The position numbers were made by a program, and so were the translations under genes. From contig NC_013739.1 of assembly GCF_000025265.1 (NCBI RefSeq), forward strand, positions 62,001 through 126,000: a stretch of DNA of 64,000 nt, read 5' to 3'. The first letter of the stretch is position 1. Each line of letters starts with the position of its first letter. Shown here piece by piece: positions 48,307 to 57,892 of the stretch. This stretch comes from Conexibacter woesei DSM 14684 (GTDB taxonomy: Bacteria; Actinomycetota; Thermoleophilia; Solirubrobacterales; Solirubrobacteraceae). A model generated the notes under the pieces. That model searched no databases and was not told the origin of the DNA. It saw only the letters and a program-made list of their open reading frames with translations.

Positions 48307-49269
48307 GTGCTCGGGTTCGTCATCCGGCGGGCGGCGACCAGCATCCTGATGCTGGTCGCCGCATCCGTCCTCGTCTTCGTGATCCTCCGCCTGCTGCCGG
48401 GGGATCCGATCATCACGCGCCTCGGCGCGACCGCCGGGGCGAACCCGGAGGCGATCGACCAGCTCCGCCGCGAGGCGGGGCTGGAAGATCCCATCCTGCA
48501 GCAGTACTTCGACTGGGTCGGGGGCGTCCTGAGCGGCGACTTCGGCCAGTCGTACTTCAGCCAGTTCTCCGTCACCGAGCTGATCAGCCGCCGGATCGGC
48601 GCGACGCTCGAGCTGACCGGAGTGGCGATCTTCTTCTCGCTGCTGATCGCAGTGCCGGCCGCCGTCTTCTGCTCGCTGCGACGCGGCAGCTGGTTCGACC
48701 GCCTCGTCACGACCGGCTCGACGGTCGGCATGGCGCTGCCGCAGTTCCTGCTCGGGATCCTGCTGATCCTCGTCTTCGCCGTCGAGCTGCGCTGGCTGCC
48801 GGCGCGCGGATACGTCCCGTTCAACGAGGACCCGGCCGAGAACGTCAAGCGGATGATCCTGCCCGCGTTGACGCTCGCGATCGCGGCGGCGCCGTTGATC
48901 CTGCGCTACCTGCGTGCCTCGATGATCGAGGTGCTCGACTCGTCCTACATCCGCACCGCGGAGGGGAAGGGCGTGCCGCACCGCCGCGTCGTCGTCTCAC
49001 ACGCGCTCCGCAACGCGCTGATCCCGGGGCTGACGATGCTCGGCATGATCGTCGGCTACACGCTCGGCGGCGTCGTGATCGTCGAGTACGTCTTCGGCAT
49101 CCCCGGCCTCGGCTCGCTCGCGGTCGAGTCGGTCTTCAAGCGCGACTACGCGGTCCTGCAGTCGGTCGTGCTGCTGATCAGCGCGCTGTTCATCTTCACC
49201 ACGCTCGTCGTCGACGTGCTCTACGGCGTGCTCGATCCCCGCCTGCGCGGCGGAGGCGCACATGGCTAG
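48307..49269 (+). CDS. ABC transporter permease (DppB/OppB type)
   Basis: 320 residues, six membrane helices, with the binding-protein-dependent transport signature (EGKGVPHRRVVVSHALRNAL) that docks the ATPase. N-terminal GFVIRRAATSILMLVAASVL and the LLPGDP motif are typical. GTG start, five bases after the SBP stop. Overlaps the second permease by eight bases. Confidence 0.94.
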   Translation: MLGFVIRRAATSILMLVAASVLVFVILRLLPGDPIITRLGATAGANPEAIDQLRREAGLEDPILQQYFDWVGGVLSGDFGQSYFSQFSVTELISRRIGATLELTGVAIFFSLLIAVPAAVFCSLRRGSWFDRLVTTGSTVGMALPQFLLGILLILVFAVELRWLPARGYVPFNEDPAENVKRMILPALTLAIAAAPLILRYLRASMIEVLDSSYIRTAEGKGVPHRRVVVSHALRNALIPGLTMLGMIVGYTLGGVVIVEYVFGIPGLGSLAVESVFKRDYAVLQSVVLLISALFIFTTLVVDVLYGVLDPRLRGGGAHG

Positions 49270-50124
49270 CCCCGCGTTCCCCCTCGGCCTGCGCCTGACC
49301 GGCCGCCGCCGCTCCCCGCGCCGCCGCTCGGCTGTGACCGTCGCCGCGCTCGCGGTGCTGGGGCTGATCGTGCTGCTGTGCGCGGTCGGGCCGCTGCTGG
49401 CGGACGACCCCAGCACGATCGACAACGCCAACCGCTTCGCCGGCCCCGGCACCGCCAACTGGTTCGGCACCGACGAGCTCGGTCGCGACCTGTTCGCGCG
49501 CGTCGTCGACGGCGGGCGCATCTCGCTCGGCATCGCCGCCGGCGCGACCGTCGTCTCGATGCTGCTCGGCGCGCTGTGGGGCTTCGCCGCGGCGCTCGGC
49601 CGCGGCCTGCTCGACGAGCTGCTGATGCGGCTCGCCGACGTCACGATGGCGATCCCGCAGCTGCTGTTCGCGCTCGTCTTCGTCGCCGCGTTCGGCGCCA
49701 CCACGGCCGGCCTCGCGCTGATCGTCGGCGTGCTGCTGACGCCCGTGACCGCGCGGATGATCCGCAGCGCCGTGCTCAGCGAGCTGCAGTCCGACTACAC
49801 GCAGGCGGCCGTCGCCTACGGCGCGACGCGCAGCCGGCTGGTGCTGCGCGAGGTGCTGCCGAACATCTCCGCGCCGCTCGGCGTGCAGGCGGCGATCAAC
49901 GCCGCCAACGCGATCGTGCTGGAGGCCGCGCTGAGCTTCGTCGGGCTCGGCGTGCAGCCGCCGGAGGCGTCGTGGGGCACGCTGCTGCAGCAGGGCTACC
50001 AGAAGATGTACCAGTCGACGACGGGCGTGATCTTCCCGGCGCTGGCGATCTTCCTGACGATCTGGATGCTGAACCTGCTCGCCGACCAGCTCGGCGGCAC
50101 GGACGACCTGCGAGGACGGACCGG

Positions 50125-50128
<4 letters not shown>
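49262..50128 (+). CDS. ABC transporter permease (DppC/OppC type)
   Basis: 288 residues. Helix at about 22-45, then the OppC_N-type stretch with NWFGTDELGRDLFARVVDGG, and the EAA-type loop QAAVAYGATRSRLVLREVLP with PNI. Forms the heterodimeric channel with the previous gene's product. The ATPase gene starts inside its stop (ATGA). Confidence 0.94.
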
Positions 50129-51118
<990 letters not shown>

Positions 51119-51132
<14 letters not shown>

Positions 51133-51973
51133 AGCCACCGCCGCCGCGCCGCTCGTCGTCGCCGACGGGCTCGTGAAGCGCTTCCGCCTCGGCCGCGGGG
51201 AGGAGCTGACCGCGCTCGACGACGTCTCGCTGGAGATCCGCAGAGGCGAGACGTTCGGCCTCGTCGGCGAGTCCGGCTCGGGCAAGTCGACGGTCTCGCG
51301 CGCGCTGCTGGCGCTGCTGCCGCTCGACGGCGGCAGCGTCCGCTTCGACGGCGTCGACGTGCACGCGCTCGGCCGCGGCGACCTGCGCGCGCTGCGCCGC
51401 CGCATGCAGATGGTCTTCCAGGACCCGTTCGCGGCGCTCAACCGGCGCCAGTCGGTCGCGCAGATCGTCGCCGCGCCGCTGGAGGCGCACGGCGTCGGCG
51501 ACCGCGCCTCGCGCGCGCAGCGCGTCGCCGAGGTGCTCGATCTCGTCGGCCTCGGCGAGAGCTACCGCGAGCGGCGGCCACGCGAGATGTCCGGTGGCCA
51601 GTGCCAGCGTGTCGCGATCGCACGGGCGCTCGCGCTCGACCCGGACTTCGTCGTGCTCGACGAGTCGGTCTCGGCGCTCGACGTCTCGATCCAGGCGCAG
51701 ATCCTCAACCTGCTCAACGAGCTGCAGCAGCGGCTCGGGCTGACGTACCTGTTCATCAGCCACGACCTCGCCGTCGTCCGCTACATGGCCTCGACGGTCG
51801 CGGTGATGCAGCGCGGCTCGATCGTCGAGCGCGGCACGCGCGAGCAGCTGTTCCGCGCCGCCGAGCACGACTACACGCGGCAGCTGATGCAGGCGATCCC
51901 GGCGGTCGACCCGGCCGCGGAGCGGGCGCGCCGCCGCGCGGCGCGCACCGCCGCGGCGGCCGGCGCTCAGTAG
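51119..51973 (+). CDS. ABC transporter ATPase (DppF/OppF type)
   Basis: 284 residues. Walker A GESGSGKST, Q-loop VFQDPFAALNRR, signature variant MSGGQCQR, Walker B FVVLDESVSALD (Ser in place of the usual Pro-Thr) and ISHD. It pairs with the previous ATPase. It lacks the C-terminal cysteine motif of many OppF proteins, and the stop overlaps the convergent ADC-family gene by seven bases. Confidence 0.94.
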
Positions 51974-52698
51974 CGGTGGATGACGCGGCCGGGCGGCAGC
52001 GTCAGGTCGACCAGCCGGTGCGTCGCGGCGCGCACCTCGCGCACCGGCAGCAGATGAGCCGGCACCTGTGCGTTGGGCCGCAGCTCGATCGTCGCGGGGC
52101 CGGTCCAGCACTCGTGCACGACGACGTCCTCGAAGTCGCGCACGACCAGCTCGCGCGTGACGTCGTCGCCGTCGGCCGGGAGCACGCGCAGGTTGACGTT
52201 CGTGCCGCTGCCGGGGACGAGCGGCTCCAGCACGTCGGGCGCGCATGCCTGCTGCTTCCAGCACATCGTCAGCGTGATCACGTCGATCGAGTTGCGCTCG
52301 ACGCGGCCGACGAGCAGGTCGCCGTGCGGTCTGAGCGTGACGTTGCCGGCCTTCTTCGGCTGCCCGTACAGCTCGCGCCCGGCGGCGACCGCCGCGTCGG
52401 AGTCGAGCACGAGCAGCGGCGAGTACATCGCCGGCGAGCCGTCCGGCAGCCGCACCGGCAGCTGCACGGCCGACTCGCCGTAGACGCCGAAGAACTCGGC
52501 GTCGTGCATCCAGTAGACGTTGACGAGCACGCGCGGTGCCGCCAGCTCGAGCGGCTCCGGGACCAGCGCGTCGGCGGCGGACGGGTCGGTCTCGTAGACG
52601 ACCGTGAGGATCTCGGTCCGCCGCAGGCGCAGCGGCAGCCGCGGGACGAGCGGAGCGCCGTGCGGCGTGCTGGTGATGGTGCGCGGGTCGAACGTCAT
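51967..52698 (-). CDS. Acetoacetate decarboxylase-family protein
   Basis: 243 residues. The catalytic region GRELYGQPKKAGNVTL has Lys115-Lys116, matching the Schiff-base lysine pair of acetoacetate decarboxylase, and MYSPLLVLDSDAAVAAGREL precedes it. Homologues act on acetoacetate or on other keto acids and lactones. In this island it may decarboxylate or hydrolyse a keto-acid intermediate. It lies three bases downstream of the dehydrogenase gene on the minus strand, so they form one operon, probably under operator D. Confidence 0.85.
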   Translation of the reverse strand: MTFDPRTITSTPHGAPLVPRLPLRLRRTEILTVVYETDPSAADALVPEPLELAAPRVLVNVYWMHDAEFFGVYGESAVQLPVRLPDGSPAMYSPLLVLDSDAAVAAGRELYGQPKKAGNVTLRPHGDLLVGRVERNSIDVITLTMCWKQQACAPDVLEPLVPGSGTNVNLRVLPADGDDVTRELVVRDFEDVVVHECWTGPATIELRPNAQVPAHLLPVREVRAATHRLVDLTLPPGRVIHRY

Positions 52699-52701
52699 CG
52701 G

Positions 52702-53718
52702 CTAGACGGGGGCGCCGTCGGCGCGCACCCGAGCGTAGCCGGGATTGACGATCGTCGGCACCGGGCGGCCGTCGAGGAAGTCAGCGACCTGCTGAGCGGC
52801 GCGCTCCTCCAGCTCCAGCAGCGCGATCGGCGAGTACCACGCGGCGTGTGGCGAGAGCAGCAGGTTCGGCGCGTCGCGCAGCGGGCTGTCGGCCGGCAGC
52901 GGCTCGGACTCGAAGACGTCGAGCGCGGCGGCGCCGAGCTGGCCGGAGCGGAGCGCGTCGGCGAGCGCCGTCTCGTCCACGAGCCCGCCGCGGCAGGTGT
53001 TGACGAGCGCGCTGCCAGGCCGCATCCGCGCGAGCGCGGGCGCGTCGAGCAGGTGACGCGTCTGCGGCGTGAGCGGGACGTGGAGGCTGACGACGTCGGC
53101 CCGCTCCAGCGCCTCGTCGAGCGTGACGGCGACGTGGCCGGCGGCCTCGACCCGCTCCGCCGGCACGTGCGGGTCGTGGACGAGCACGTCGAAGCCGACG
53201 GACGCGGCCTGCTGCGCGACGCGCGCGCCGATGCGGCCGTGGCCGAGCACCGCGACGGTCGTGCCCTGGGGGCGCCGCGCGCCGTCGCCGTCGTCGCTCG
53301 CGGCCCAGCGGCCGGCGCGCAGGCCGGCGTCGAGCTGCGGCAGCCGGCGCGTCAGCGAGAAGACGAACGCGAGCGTGTGCGCGGCGACCTCCTCGACGCA
53401 GTAGTCGGGCACGTTGGCGACCGGGATGCCGGCCTCCGTCGCGGCGGCGACGTCGATCATGTCGTAGCCGATCCCGAGACGGCTGACGAAGCGGCAGTCG
53501 GGCAGGTTCGCGAGCACGCTCGCGTCGACGGGCGCCCACTGGACGATCAGCGCGACGGCGCCGGCTGCCGCCTCGCGCACGTCGTCGGCGGTGCGGCAGG
53601 CGGCGCGTCGGACCGTCCAGCCGGCCGCTTCGAGGACGCGCTCGGCGACGCCCTCGGTCGGCAGGTCGGAGTCGGTGACGACCACGACGCCCCGGGGGCG
53701 CAGATCGCTCGGGGTCAT
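52702..53718 (-). CDS. D-isomer-specific 2-hydroxyacid dehydrogenase
   Basis: 338 residues. NAD-binding motif VAVLGHGRIGARVAQQA, catalytic Arg in LVNTCRGGLVDE, Glu in the following block and His in LLSPHAAWYS. The CtBP/phosphoglycerate-dehydrogenase-like group interconverts 2-keto and 2-hydroxy acids. A sugar-acid-derived keto acid is the likely substrate by context. Divergent from the ceramidase-fold gene across an 85-base region that contains operator D. Confidence 0.9.
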   Translation of the reverse strand: MTPSDLRPRGVVVVTDSDLPTEGVAERVLEAAGWTVRRAACRTADDVREAAAGAVALIVQWAPVDASVLANLPDCRFVSRLGIGYDMIDVAAATEAGIPVANVPDYCVEEVAAHTLAFVFSLTRRLPQLDAGLRAGRWAASDDGDGARRPQGTTVAVLGHGRIGARVAQQAASVGFDVLVHDPHVPAERVEAAGHVAVTLDEALERADVVSLHVPLTPQTRHLLDAPALARMRPGSALVNTCRGGLVDETALADALRSGQLGAAALDVFESEPLPADSPLRDAPNLLLSPHAAWYSPIALLELEERAAQQVADFLDGRPVPTIVNPGYARVRADGAPV

Positions 53719-53741
53719 GCGGAGGTTCGTCCTTGGTCAGA

Positions 53742-53775
53742 TTGACGGAGCAAGGCTAGATACTATAGCGTCTAG
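53742..53775 (+). promoter_or_regulatory. Promoter with GntR operator candidate D between two divergent operons
   Basis: -35 TTGACG at 53742-53747, 16 bases, then TATAGC. The palindrome CTAGATACTATAGCGTCTAG (53756-53775) overlies the -10 box and matches the consensus at 18 of 20 positions, the best complete palindrome in the set. Binding would block the right-hand operon and probably the left-hand one. Confidence 0.75.
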
Positions 53776-53803
53776 CAAGACAGTGATCAACGTGAGGGAT
53801 TGC

Positions 53804-55189
53804 ATGAGGACCGTTGCCGCACCCGGATTCGCAGGCTGGATCGGCGTCGCCCGGCGCGACGTCACGCCGCCGCCCGGCATCGCGCAGAACGCGTGGGGCC
53901 CAGCGACCGAGCGCCGCTCGACCGGCGTCCACCGGCCGCTCACGCTGACCGCGCTCGCGCTGCGCGACGGCGCCGATGCGGCCCCGCTCGTGCTCGTCGC
54001 GCTCGACGGCTCGTGGTGGCGCGCGCGTGAGGACGAGTGGCACGTCCGCGAGGCGGTGCTCGCGGCCGCCGGCGGGGACGAGGCGCGCGCGATCGTCACG
54101 CTCAGCCACAGCCACTCGGCGCCGCTGCTGACGCGCGACGCGCGCGACTTCCCGGGCGGCGAGCTGGTCGCGCCGTACCTCGACGCGTTGCGCATCGCCG
54201 CCGCCGAGGCGACGCGCGACGCGCTCGCCGCGACCGTCCCGGCGACGCTCACGTGGTCGACCGGCCGCTCCGCCGTCGCCGGCGCGCGCGACCTGACCGT
54301 CGACGGCCGCCCGCTGATCGGCTGGAACCCCGACGCCGAGGCTGACGACACGCTGCTCGCCGGCCGCGTCACCGCCGCCGATGGCACGGTGCTCGCGACG
54401 CTCGTCAACTACGCCTGCCACCCGACGACGCTCGCCTGGCAGAACACGCTCACCTCGCCCGACTACGTCGGCGCGCTGCGTGAGACGGTCGAAGACGCGA
54501 CCGGCGGCGCACCGTGCCTCTTCCTGCTCGGCGCCGCCGGCGAGCTTGCGCCGCGCGACCAGTACACCGGCGACGTCGCCGTCGCCGACCGTCACGGCCG
54601 CGCGGTCGGCCACGCGGCGCTCGCCGCCCTGGAGCAGCTGCCGCCCCCCGGCGTCGCGCTCGCGCTCCATCCGGCGGTCGAGTCGGGCGCGCCGCTGGCG
54701 CCGTGGTGGCCGGTCGAGCACGCCTGGCCGGATCGGCTCGCGACGACGGTCGAGGCGTTCGACATGCCGCTCAAGCCGCAGCCGACCGTGGCAGAGCTGG
54801 AGCAGCGCTGGGCGGAGATCGACCCGCTCAGCCGCGCCGAGCGGCTGCGGCGCGCGGCCTTGATGCGCGAGACGTTCGGCGACGGGCCGGCGGTGCCGTG
54901 GCGCGTGTGGGTGTGGCAGCTCGGCGGCGCGCTCGTCGTCGCGCAGTCGGGCGAGGCGTACTCGCTCTTCCAGCGCGAGCTGCGGCGCCGCTTCCCGGAC
55001 CGCGCCGTGGTCGTGCTCAACCTGGCGAACTGGTCGGGTCCGGCATACCTCCCGCCACGGGAGCTGTATGCGCGCGACGATGCGTACACGGTGTGGCAGA
55101 CCCCGCTCGCGGCGGGCTGCCTGGAGACGGCGATCGAGGCCGCGGCGGCGGGTGCCGCACGGCTGACGGACGAGGAGACGGTTCGATGA
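53804..55189 (+). CDS. Neutral/alkaline ceramidase-fold protein, probable hydrolase of another substrate
   Basis: 461 residues. N-terminal GWIGVARRDVTPPPG is typical of this family; metal-binding histidines in TLSHSHSAP (His102, His104) and NYACHPTT (His206). Most residues of the full eukaryotic or Pseudomonas ceramidase C-terminal domain are absent, and there is no signal peptide, so sphingolipid cleavage is unlikely. Homologues recur in carbohydrate-use loci. A cytosolic amidase, esterase or lactonase role in the pathway is inferred. GAGGGA lies four bases before the ATG at 53804; an upstream GTG at 53783 is less likely. Confidence 0.75.
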   Translation: MRTVAAPGFAGWIGVARRDVTPPPGIAQNAWGPATERRSTGVHRPLTLTALALRDGADAAPLVLVALDGSWWRAREDEWHVREAVLAAAGGDEARAIVTLSHSHSAPLLTRDARDFPGGELVAPYLDALRIAAAEATRDALAATVPATLTWSTGRSAVAGARDLTVDGRPLIGWNPDAEADDTLLAGRVTAADGTVLATLVNYACHPTTLAWQNTLTSPDYVGALRETVEDATGGAPCLFLLGAAGELAPRDQYTGDVAVADRHGRAVGHAALAALEQLPPPGVALALHPAVESGAPLAPWWPVEHAWPDRLATTVEAFDMPLKPQPTVAELEQRWAEIDPLSRAERLRRAALMRETFGDGPAVPWRVWVWQLGGALVVAQSGEAYSLFQRELRRRFPDRAVVVLNLANWSGPAYLPPRELYARDDAYTVWQTPLAAGCLETAIEAAAAGAARLTDEETVR

Positions 55190-55935
55190 GCGGGCAGACA
55201 GCGGTGATCACGGGGGCGTCGAGCGGCATCGGCCGCGCGACGGCGCGCCACCTCGCGGCACAGGGCTGGGCCGTCGCCTCGTTCGACGTGAGCCCGCCGG
55301 CCGAGCCCGATCCTGCGATCGAGGACCACGTCGTCGACGTCGCCGACAACGCTGCGGTCGACGCTGCGATGCGGTCGGTCGCCGAACGCCATGGCGGGCT
55401 TCAGCTCGCCGTCAACAACGCCGGCATCACGAAGCGCGCGCGGCTGGAGGACCTGACGTTCGAGGAGTGGGACGCGGTCGTCGGCGTCAACCTCCACGGC
55501 GCGTTCAACGGGACGCAGGCGGCCGGGCGGATCATGCTCGCGCAGGACGGCGGCGGCTCGATCGTCAACATCGTCTCGGTCGCGGCCGACCGCGGCCAGC
55601 CCGGCCGCGCGCCGTACGGCGCGACGAAGGCGGGGATCGTCGGGCTGACGAAGACGGCCGCGGTCGAATGGGCGACGCGCGGCGTGCGTGTCAACGCGGT
55701 CGGTCCGGGCTACGTCTCCAGCGGCGTCTACGAGGCGGCGCTCGCCTCCGGACAGCTCGACAACGACGAGGTGCTCGGGCGGATCCCGATGCGGCGGCTC
55801 GCCGAAGCGGACGAGATCGCCTCCGTGATCGCGTTCCTCGCCTCGCCGGCGGCGTCGTACGTCACCGGCCACGTGCTCTACGCCGACGGCGGCTTCCTCG
55901 CCGACTTCGGCATCGGCGTCGTCGGAATCGACTGA
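55186..55935 (+). CDS. Short-chain dehydrogenase/reductase
   Basis: 249 residues, classical SDR: TGASSGIGRATARHL, NNAGI, catalytic Ser in VNIVSVAAD, YGATK, and VTGHVLYADGG. Start overlaps the previous stop by four bases. Likely oxidises a sugar or sugar-acid hydroxyl with NAD(P). Second SDR of the island. Confidence 0.93.
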   Translation: MSGQTAVITGASSGIGRATARHLAAQGWAVASFDVSPPAEPDPAIEDHVVDVADNAAVDAAMRSVAERHGGLQLAVNNAGITKRARLEDLTFEEWDAVVGVNLHGAFNGTQAAGRIMLAQDGGGSIVNIVSVAADRGQPGRAPYGATKAGIVGLTKTAAVEWATRGVRVNAVGPGYVSSGVYEAALASGQLDNDEVLGRIPMRRLAEADEIASVIAFLASPAASYVTGHVLYADGGFLADFGIGVVGID

Positions 55936-57113
55936 TGAGCGACGCGATCCGCGAGGTCCGCGTCGCGACCGTCGCGCTGCCGCTGCCGCGCCCGCTGAAG
56001 CTCGGGTCGATGGAGATCGTCGCGCGCGAGTACGCGGCGGCGACGGTCACGACCGAGGACGGGTTGAGCGGTCGCGCGTACTGCCTCACGCGCAACGCAC
56101 CGGTTCAGGCGCTGGTCGAGCGGCTTGTGACGCCGCACGTCGTCGGTCGCTCGTCCGCCGCGGTCGAGCAGCGCTGGGACGAGGTCCAGCGCGCGAACGT
56201 CGCCGTCGCCCGCTCCGGCGTCGCGATGCGCGCGCTCGGGCTGGTCGACGTCGCGCTGTGGGACGTGCGCGCGCAGCGTGCCGGCGTGCCCCTGTGGCGG
56301 CTGCTGGCGGAGCACGAAGGCGGGGCGGGCGCGGCGGCCGGAGGCGACAGCCCCGGCGCGACCGGTCCGCGCGGAGGCTCCGCGGCGGCGCCCGACGGCT
56401 CCGCGCCCGCGCTGCTCGTCGCCGCCTACCCGACGCCGGACCGCACGCCGGCGGACGTCGCCGCCGAAGTCCTGGCCGGCGCCGGGCGCGGCTTCCGCCG
56501 CGTGAAGATCAGCCGCGACCCGGACCCGGCGCGGATGCGCGAGCTGATCGAGCGGATCGTCGCCGGGCTTCCCGGCGACTGCGGGCTCGTCGCCGACTGC
56601 GGCTTCGTCTGGCGCGACGCCGAGCAGGCGCTCGCCGAGATCGCGCAGTGGGGCGAGCCGCCGCTCGCGTGGCTGGAGGACCCGCTCGTGCCCGAGGATG
56701 CGGACGGCTGCGCGCGGATCCGCCGCGACGGCCCGTTCCCGCTCGGCGTCGGCGACGAGGTGACCGAGCCGCGCACGTACGCCGCGCTGCTCGACGCCGG
56801 CGCGCTCGACGTGCTGCGGCTCGACGTGCTCGCGGTCGGGGGCGTGACGCCGTCGCTTGGCGTGCTCGCTCGCGCGCGCGACGCCGGCGTCGAGGTCTCG
56901 TTCCACGTCTACCCGGAGATCAGCGTGCACCTCGCCGCGGCGCAGCCGCGCCCGGCGTGGGTCGAGCTGTTCGACGCGGAGGTCCCCGGCGGCAACCCGT
57001 ACGATCCCGCACATCTGCTGGTCGCCGGAGATCCGCCGCTGCGGGACGGTCGCTGGGTCGCGTCCGACCGGCCCGGGCTCGGCCTGGCGTTCGACGAGGA
57101 GCGCGTGAGATGA
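55935..57113 (+). CDS. Mandelate racemase/muconate-lactonizing-family protein, probable acid-sugar dehydratase
   Basis: 392 residues, enolase superfamily. Capping domain 1 to about 125, barrel after about 158. Candidate catalytic residues: Lys191 (KIS), metal ligands Asp221 (VADCGF), Glu248 (WLEDPL) and Asp274/Glu275 (GVGDEVTE), and His324 (FHVYPEIS). This arrangement suits proton abstraction from sugar acids followed by dehydration to 2-keto-3-deoxy acids. An Ala/Gly/Pro-rich insertion of about 30 residues (128-157) between the two domains is unusual. Coupled by one base to the SDR before it and by four to the SDR after it. Confidence 0.88.
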   Translation: MSDAIREVRVATVALPLPRPLKLGSMEIVAREYAAATVTTEDGLSGRAYCLTRNAPVQALVERLVTPHVVGRSSAAVEQRWDEVQRANVAVARSGVAMRALGLVDVALWDVRAQRAGVPLWRLLAEHEGGAGAAAGGDSPGATGPRGGSAAAPDGSAPALLVAAYPTPDRTPADVAAEVLAGAGRGFRRVKISRDPDPARMRELIERIVAGLPGDCGLVADCGFVWRDAEQALAEIAQWGEPPLAWLEDPLVPEDADGCARIRRDGPFPLGVGDEVTEPRTYAALLDAGALDVLRLDVLAVGGVTPSLGVLARARDAGVEVSFHVYPEISVHLAAAQPRPAWVELFDAEVPGGNPYDPAHLLVAGDPPLRDGRWVASDRPGLGLAFDEERVR

Positions 57114-57892
57114 GCAGCGTCGTCGTGACGGGAGCGGGCACCGGCATCGGCCGCGCGATCGCCGAGCGGCTCGCGGCGGACGGCTGGGCGGTCGTCGCGC
57201 TCGAGCACGACGCGGCACTGGCGTCGGAGCTGGAGGGCGTCGTCGCCGCGACGGTCGTCGGCGACGCCGGTGACCGCGACGACATCGCCGCCGCGGTCAC
57301 CGCGGCCGAGGCGCTCGCGCCGCTGGGCGGCTGGGTCAACAACGCCGGCATCACGACGCAGGGGACGCTGCACGACCCCGATCCCGAGCAGGTGCGGCGG
57401 CTGCTGTCCGTCAACGTCGACGGCGTCTACTGGGGCTGCTCGGCGGCCGTGCGCTCGTTCACCGAGCGCGGCGCGCCGGGCGCGATCGTCAACATCTCCT
57501 CGATCCACGGCCGCGCGGGCGCGGTCGCACACGCCGCCTACGACACGTCGAAGGGCGCGATCGACGCGCTCACCCGCCACGTCGCCTCCGCCTACGGCCC
57601 GTACGGGATCCGCGCCAACGCGATCGCCCCCGGGGCGGTCATGACGCAGGCGCTGGAACGGAGCTTCGAGGAGGCCGACGACGGCGCCGCGCGCCGCGCC
57701 GGGCTGGAGCGTCAGGCGCCGCTGCGCCGGATCGGCGAGCCGGCCGAGATCGCCGCCGTCGCCGCGTTCCTGCTGTCCGAGCAGGCGTCGTTCCTGACCG
57801 GCCAGTCGATCGCGGTCGACGGCGGCTGGACGACCGCGCTCGTGCCGCCCCCGCTCGACCCGGAGCTGGCGGAGCGGTACGGGCTGAGATGA
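57110..57892 (+). CDS. Short-chain dehydrogenase/reductase
   Basis: 260 residues, classical SDR: TGAGTGIGRAIAERL, NNAGITTQG, IVNISSIHG, YDTSK and LTGQSIAVDGGW. Four-base overlaps on both sides place it firmly in the operon with the dehydratase and the metallo-beta-lactamase-fold gene. Third SDR; a distinct oxidation step is likely. Confidence 0.93.
   Translation: MSSVVVTGAGTGIGRAIAERLAADGWAVVALEHDAALASELEGVVAATVVGDAGDRDDIAAAVTAAEALAPLGGWVNNAGITTQGTLHDPDPEQVRRLLSVNVDGVYWGCSAAVRSFTERGAPGAIVNISSIHGRAGAVAHAAYDTSKGAIDALTRHVASAYGPYGIRANAIAPGAVMTQALERSFEEADDGAARRAGLERQAPLRRIGEPAEIAAVAAFLLSEQASFLTGQSIAVDGGWTTALVPPPLDPELAERYGLR

Noticed and set aside
53804-55189. True ceramidase acting on sphingolipids
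   Set aside because: No signal peptide, shortened C-terminal part and location inside a sugar-acid operon argue against it; only the fold is claimed.
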